A stretch of 64,000 nt of DNA from NCBI RefSeq assembly GCF_003336245.1, contig NZ_QPHM01000001.1, positions 2,794,113-2,858,112 of the forward strand. The letters run 5' to 3'. Origin of the DNA: Haloplanus salinus. GTDB taxonomy: Archaea; Halobacteriota; Halobacteria; Halobacteriales; Haloferacaceae. Shown piece by piece: positions 60,917-64,000 of the stretch. Positions within the stretch are counted from its first letter, which is position 1; the number at the start of each line of letters is the position of its first letter. Under the pieces are notes generated by a model. That model had not been told where the DNA came from. It ran no database searches and saw nothing but the letters and a program-made list of their open reading frames with translations. A program made the position numbers and the translations under genes.

Positions 60917-62764
60917 TCACGTCGCGTCGAGATTCGGGAGCCGGATCACGACCGTCGTGCCGTTCTCGACGGTAAACGAGAGCTCACCGCCGAGTTTGTC
61001 GACACCCCACTTCAGTTCCCAGAGGCCCAGCCCGCGGCTGTGCTGTAACGGCGTCTCCCGTTCGGTCGCCAGCGGCTCCAGTTCGGCCGCGGGAATGCCC
61101 GGTCCGTCGTCGCCGATTTCGAGGGTACACCCACTCTCGTGGGACGCGACGGAGACGGTGACGCGATCCTCGGCGTACGTGACCGCATTCTCCAGCGGGC
61201 TCCGGAGCACGGCGGTGAGGATCTCGGCGTCGGTCTCGACCGTCACCGCGTCGGGGGCCGAAACCTCGATGGTAACGCCGTCGGTCTCGACCGCACACAG
61301 CACCACGTCGATGCGGTCGGCGAGGTCGACCGTCGACGGCTGGGGGTTCTTCGAGAGGAGGTGGTCGATGTGGCGTGCACGCGTCCCCAGCGTCGCCAAC
61401 GTCTCGGTCGCGGCGAGGATCGCCTCGCGGTGTTCGGTGTCGTCGAGGGTCTCGGCGTGGCCGCCGATGACGTCGAGTTGGTTCCGGAGGTTGTGGCGGA
61501 GGATTCGGTTGAGGACTTCGAGTCGGGTGATGAACTGTTGCAGGTCGCGATGCATCGTCGCGACCGACTCGCCGACGCGACCCGGGACGTCGGCCTCCAA
61601 GACGTCTTCGTCGAACGCCTGGCGAGAGAGCGCCTCGGCCTGATCGGAGATCGTCTGGATGTAGGCTTTGGTGTTGGCGAACGCCGACTGCACCTCCCCG
61701 ACCTCGTCGATCCGGTTCCCGCGAGCGATGTCGACGCCGAGGTCACCCTCGGCAATCGCGTCGGCCTGCCCCGCCAGCCGCTTGATCGACCGAATCGGAC
61801 CCAGCTGGATGACGGCGCCGATGAGCAGAAAGCCGGTCATCACGATCCCGACCACCAGCCAGAGGTCACGCTGCACCCGGTCGGTCACCGCGAGAGCCTT
61901 CGAGCGCGGCACTTCCTTCACGACCACCCAGTCGACCTTCTCACCGGGAACGCTGTGGTAGCCTTTCACTTCCGTATCGGTGAGTACGGCCCCGTCGATC
62001 TCGGTCGTCGGATCGGCCCGGAGGACCGTCCGCCCGATGGTCGTGTTCGCCCGGTCGCCCCCGTAGGGGGTGATACCGTCGGACTCGTTCGCGTCGAACA
62101 GGACGTAGGCGGAGAATCCACCGAGAACGAGCGTGTCGGTGCCGTCGATCGCGCTCGTGAAGCGTTCGGCCCGCACGCTCGTCTCGTACTCGGCGACGAG
62201 TACGTGCTCCCCGTCCGGCATCGGCGACGCCAGCGCGACGAAGGTCTCGTCGCCGTCCGTATACACCAGCGAGAGGATGACGTCGTCGGTGTCCTCGAAG
62301 TTGAACCCGACCGTCGACTTCCAGTTGATGTCGGTTACCGACAGCGGTCGACCGACGAACTGCGTGTCGGTGCTGGCGACGATAGGTTCGGTCGTTCCGT
62401 CGGAGTCGGTGTGGGGGCTTCGTTCGACGACCGAGAGCGACGCCGTCTCCGGCGAGAGGGCGTCGAGTTCGGTCGTCAGGGTGGCCTGCGTTCGGTCGTC
62501 GGCGACCGGCGTCAACCCGTCGTGGTTCGAGAGCGTCCGCACTACCTGTCGTTTGCCGTCGATCCACTGGCCGAGCGCACGCGCTTCGAGTTCGGCGTTC
62601 GTCTCCACCGACTGGAGCTGATTGTCACGAACGCGGTCGGAGACCTGAACCACGGTGACCGTCGTCAGCGCCGTGATCACGAGGACGATGAGCAGCGAGA
62701 CGCCGAGCAGCTTCAACGCGTAGCGCGAGCGGACGGGGTCGGGAAGGGCGGATTCGAGACTCAT
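60917..62764 (-). CDS. Sensor histidine kinase with extracytoplasmic sensor and HAMP domain
   Basis: 615 aa. Span at ~18-40, a ~240-residue extracytoplasmic dCache-like sensor, a second span at ~290-315, HAMP (IKRLAGQADAIAEGDLG), coiled coil, then HisKA with H424 in LRHNLRNQLDVIGG, N-box LENAVTYAE, G1 box IGDDGPGIP and GLGLWELKWG: fully canonical. The ATG at 62764 is preferred over 62803 because the TATA-like ATAATATC is at ~62818. No adjacent response regulator. Confidence 0.9.
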   Translation of the reverse strand: MSLESALPDPVRSRYALKLLGVSLLIVLVITALTTVTVVQVSDRVRDNQLQSVETNAELEARALGQWIDGKRQVVRTLSNHDGLTPVADDRTQATLTTELDALSPETASLSVVERSPHTDSDGTTEPIVASTDTQFVGRPLSVTDINWKSTVGFNFEDTDDVILSLVYTDGDETFVALASPMPDGEHVLVAEYETSVRAERFTSAIDGTDTLVLGGFSAYVLFDANESDGITPYGGDRANTTIGRTVLRADPTTEIDGAVLTDTEVKGYHSVPGEKVDWVVVKEVPRSKALAVTDRVQRDLWLVVGIVMTGFLLIGAVIQLGPIRSIKRLAGQADAIAEGDLGVDIARGNRIDEVGEVQSAFANTKAYIQTISDQAEALSRQAFDEDVLEADVPGRVGESVATMHRDLQQFITRLEVLNRILRHNLRNQLDVIGGHAETLDDTEHREAILAATETLATLGTRARHIDHLLSKNPQPSTVDLADRIDVVLCAVETDGVTIEVSAPDAVTVETDAEILTAVLRSPLENAVTYAEDRVTVSVASHESGCTLEIGDDGPGIPAAELEPLATERETPLQHSRGLGLWELKWGVDKLGGELSFTVENGTTVVIRLPNLDAT

Positions 62765-62871
62765 CGGTGCGGTTTGGCTCCGATCCCAGTCATATGCGAC
62801 CATACCGCACGAGGGTCATAATATCGTCGGTGCTGCGCTCCGTGAGGCGCTGGATCGGCGACGGCACCGGC

Positions 62872-62913
62872 GGGTCGCGGATCGCGGATCGCGGATCGCA
62901 GATCGCGGATCGA
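62872..62913. repeat. Heptamer tandem repeat (GGATCGC)
   Basis: Five to six direct copies of GGATCGC, some with one change, in the gap between the histidine kinase and msrA. Non-coding; a 7-bp period does not fit codons. Confidence 0.8.
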
Positions 62914-62979
62914 TCGGCGCTCCCACCGTTACGACGAGTTCGCGGGTGATCCTGACGGGCGCCCGTGTTCGCGGCTGGC

Positions 62980-63606
62980 TCACTCCGAAACGTGCCGGTC
63001 GGACGCCGGTCGGTCCGTATCGACATCTACAGCATGACCCGCGACGTAGCCGTTCAGTTTTGCCGCGATGGGGGAGTCACGGATCCCCTCGGCGTCGTAC
63101 CCTGCCTCCTCGAAGACGCTCAAGAACGACGATTTCGACCGTAGTCTGTACTTCTGGTGGTAGTCTTCGGCGGGGTAGAACCGCGAGAGTTGTTCGATAC
63201 GCGTCTCGACGCTCTCGGCGGTTTCGCCGACCGCCGAGAGCACGGTTTCGACGGCCGCCCGTCGGGTGTCCGTCGACGCGAATACGACGTTCTGATACTG
63301 CGGTTTCGCTGGTTGCGTCTGTGGATCGTGCTGCCGGAAGACAGCTTCGAGCAAGTCACGGTACGTCACCGCGTCCGGGTCGAAATCGACCTGTAGCACC
63401 TCCGTGTGATCGCCCAGCGAGTGATACGATGGGTCGAGTTTCGTTCCCCCCGCGTATCCGACGCGTGTGCGAACCACGCCGTCGACGGCACCGAACCGCG
63501 CGTCCGGCCCCCAGAAACACCCGAGTCCGAACGTCGCCGTGTCGGTCGTCGCTCTGTCGGCCGCTTGCGCGTCGTAATCGCGGACGAGGGCTGGAGTTAG
63601 CGTCAT
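62980..63606 (-). CDS. msrA: Peptide-methionine (S)-S-oxide reductase
   Basis: 208 aa. Active-site GLGCFWGPDARF with C30; VRTRVGYAGGTKLDPSYHSLGDHTEV split by known family spacing, and FYPAEDYHQKY near the end. Repairs oxidised methionine. The frame is open 27 codons further up, but MTLTPALVRD is taken as start. Confidence 0.93.
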   Translation of the reverse strand: MTLTPALVRDYDAQAADRATTDTATFGLGCFWGPDARFGAVDGVVRTRVGYAGGTKLDPSYHSLGDHTEVLQVDFDPDAVTYRDLLEAVFRQHDPQTQPAKPQYQNVVFASTDTRRAAVETVLSAVGETAESVETRIEQLSRFYPAEDYHQKYRLRSKSSFLSVFEEAGYDAEGIRDSPIAAKLNGYVAGHAVDVDTDRPASDRHVSE

Positions 63607-63893
63607 GGGATTGAACCGTCTGTAGAGTCCGCGGACCGTCCGTCCTGGACTGTGTCGCATCTCACCACGTATTAGCCGTGCACACACTAAGGTTAGGCGC
63701 TAGCCCGTTGCGCGTTAGGGACGGCCCGGTGCATAGAGGGTGCGAGTCGATCGGACAGGGTGACGGGATGCGTACCGAGACGACGGTTACACCGTCGCGG
63801 AAATTCGAAGGGACGGTCCACGGGTTCAGCCGTGGGGCGCCTCCTCGCAGCCGTGTGCGGCCCCGGTTTCGGCGGGCTGTGACGACCCCGGCG
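63607..63893. other. Intergenic, no gene seen
   Basis: About 290 bp between divergent genes. Open frames on both strands are short and Arg-rich. No repeat recognised. Confidence 0.5.
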
Positions 63894-63903
63894 CTCTTTA
63901 TCA
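63894..63903 (+). promoter_or_regulatory. TATA box for the last gene
   Basis: CTCTTTATCA, 20-29 nt before the ATG at 63923. Confidence 0.5.
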
Positions 63904-63922
63904 TCGCGGCCGAGAAACGCGT

Positions 63923-64000
63923 ATGAGTTCTGCTCCCGTCGAGACGGTCCTCGTTGCGGGCGCGACCGGCGGAACGGGTCGTGCAGTAATGCGTCTCGCG
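63923..64000 (+). CDS. NAD(P)-binding Rossmann/SDR-like protein (3' end outside window)
   Basis: First 26 codons only. VLVAGATGGTGRAVMRLA is the GxxGGxG dinucleotide motif of NmrA-like and atypical SDR proteins. Nothing more can be said about substrate. Confidence 0.8.
   Translation, partial: MSSAPVETVLVAGATGGTGRAVMRLA

Noticed and set aside
63678-63926. 82-codon frame before the last gene
   Set aside because: Arg/Pro-rich and runs into the promoter and start of the SDR-like gene.

Overview
The window is about 66% G+C chromosomal DNA from a haloarchaeon (class Halobacteria). Proteins are strongly acidic, ribosomal stalk proteins are of the archaeal P0/L12 type, many genes have a TATA-like box about 25-32 nt before the start codon (leaderless transcription), and haloarchaeal families such as HalX, DUF5798, DUF5658, UPF0058 and Bat-type HTH occur. 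The gene set would fit a Haloferacaceae relative, but the genus cannot be fixed from this sequence.

Layout. 1-4476: translation and transcription core (L1 3' part, P0/L10, L12; then a TctA-like membrane protein, a 59-aa zinc-finger protein, aEF-1beta, L21e and an Rpb4-family RNA polymerase subunit). 4495-8489: signalling genes (HalX response regulator, RAD55/KaiC-like ATPase, a 7TM histidine kinase with a degenerate ATPase domain). 8525-12346: three-gene ABC-2 export operon whose middle gene fuses a permease to a PrsW-type intramembrane protease. 12412-21923: central metabolism (CinA-like protein, 3-hydroxyacyl-CoA dehydrogenase, deaminase, FBP aldolase-FBPase operon, CitE-like lyase, glutamate dehydrogenase, pyrBI). 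Two copies of an ~84-bp palindromic element each lie directly behind a stop codon here (13188-13270, 19297-19380). 22129-34113: menaquinone genes in three blocks (menA-menC, menB, menF-menD), interleaved with a phosphate transporter, a glutamate-cysteine ligase family protein, an AstE/AspA-like hydrolase and a broken SipW-type secreted protein gene. 34192-43231: mixed housekeeping (sulfite-oxidase-like protein, RHH protein, rhomboid protease, METTL5-like methylase, secreted nuclease, argS, two tRNA-Arg genes). 43336-48446: HiPIP plus nosD-nosF-nosY, a winged-helix regulator and nosL, i.e. N2O reductase maturation genes without nosZ. 48560-64000: stress proteins, ribokinase-like kinase, PRTase, TrkA, a decayed pyruvate/acetoin dehydrogenase locus, Bat-type regulators, ZIP transporter, HemAT aerotaxis transducer, RNase HI, a histidine kinase, MsrA, and the start of an NAD(P)-binding protein.

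The most interesting items: (i) a frameshifted fusion of E1-alpha to the last ~70 residues of an E2 acyltransferase, apparently the scar of a deletion across a pdh/aco operon; (ii) the paired 3'-UTR palindromic elements; (iii) an N-terminal stub of a SipW-type secreted protein; (iv) a NosD with an N-terminal NosL-like domain; (v) micro-ORFs, apparently leaderless, whose stop codons overlap the start of the main gene; (vi) several small proteins with their own TATA boxes. No CRISPR array, rRNA or intact insertion sequence was seen.
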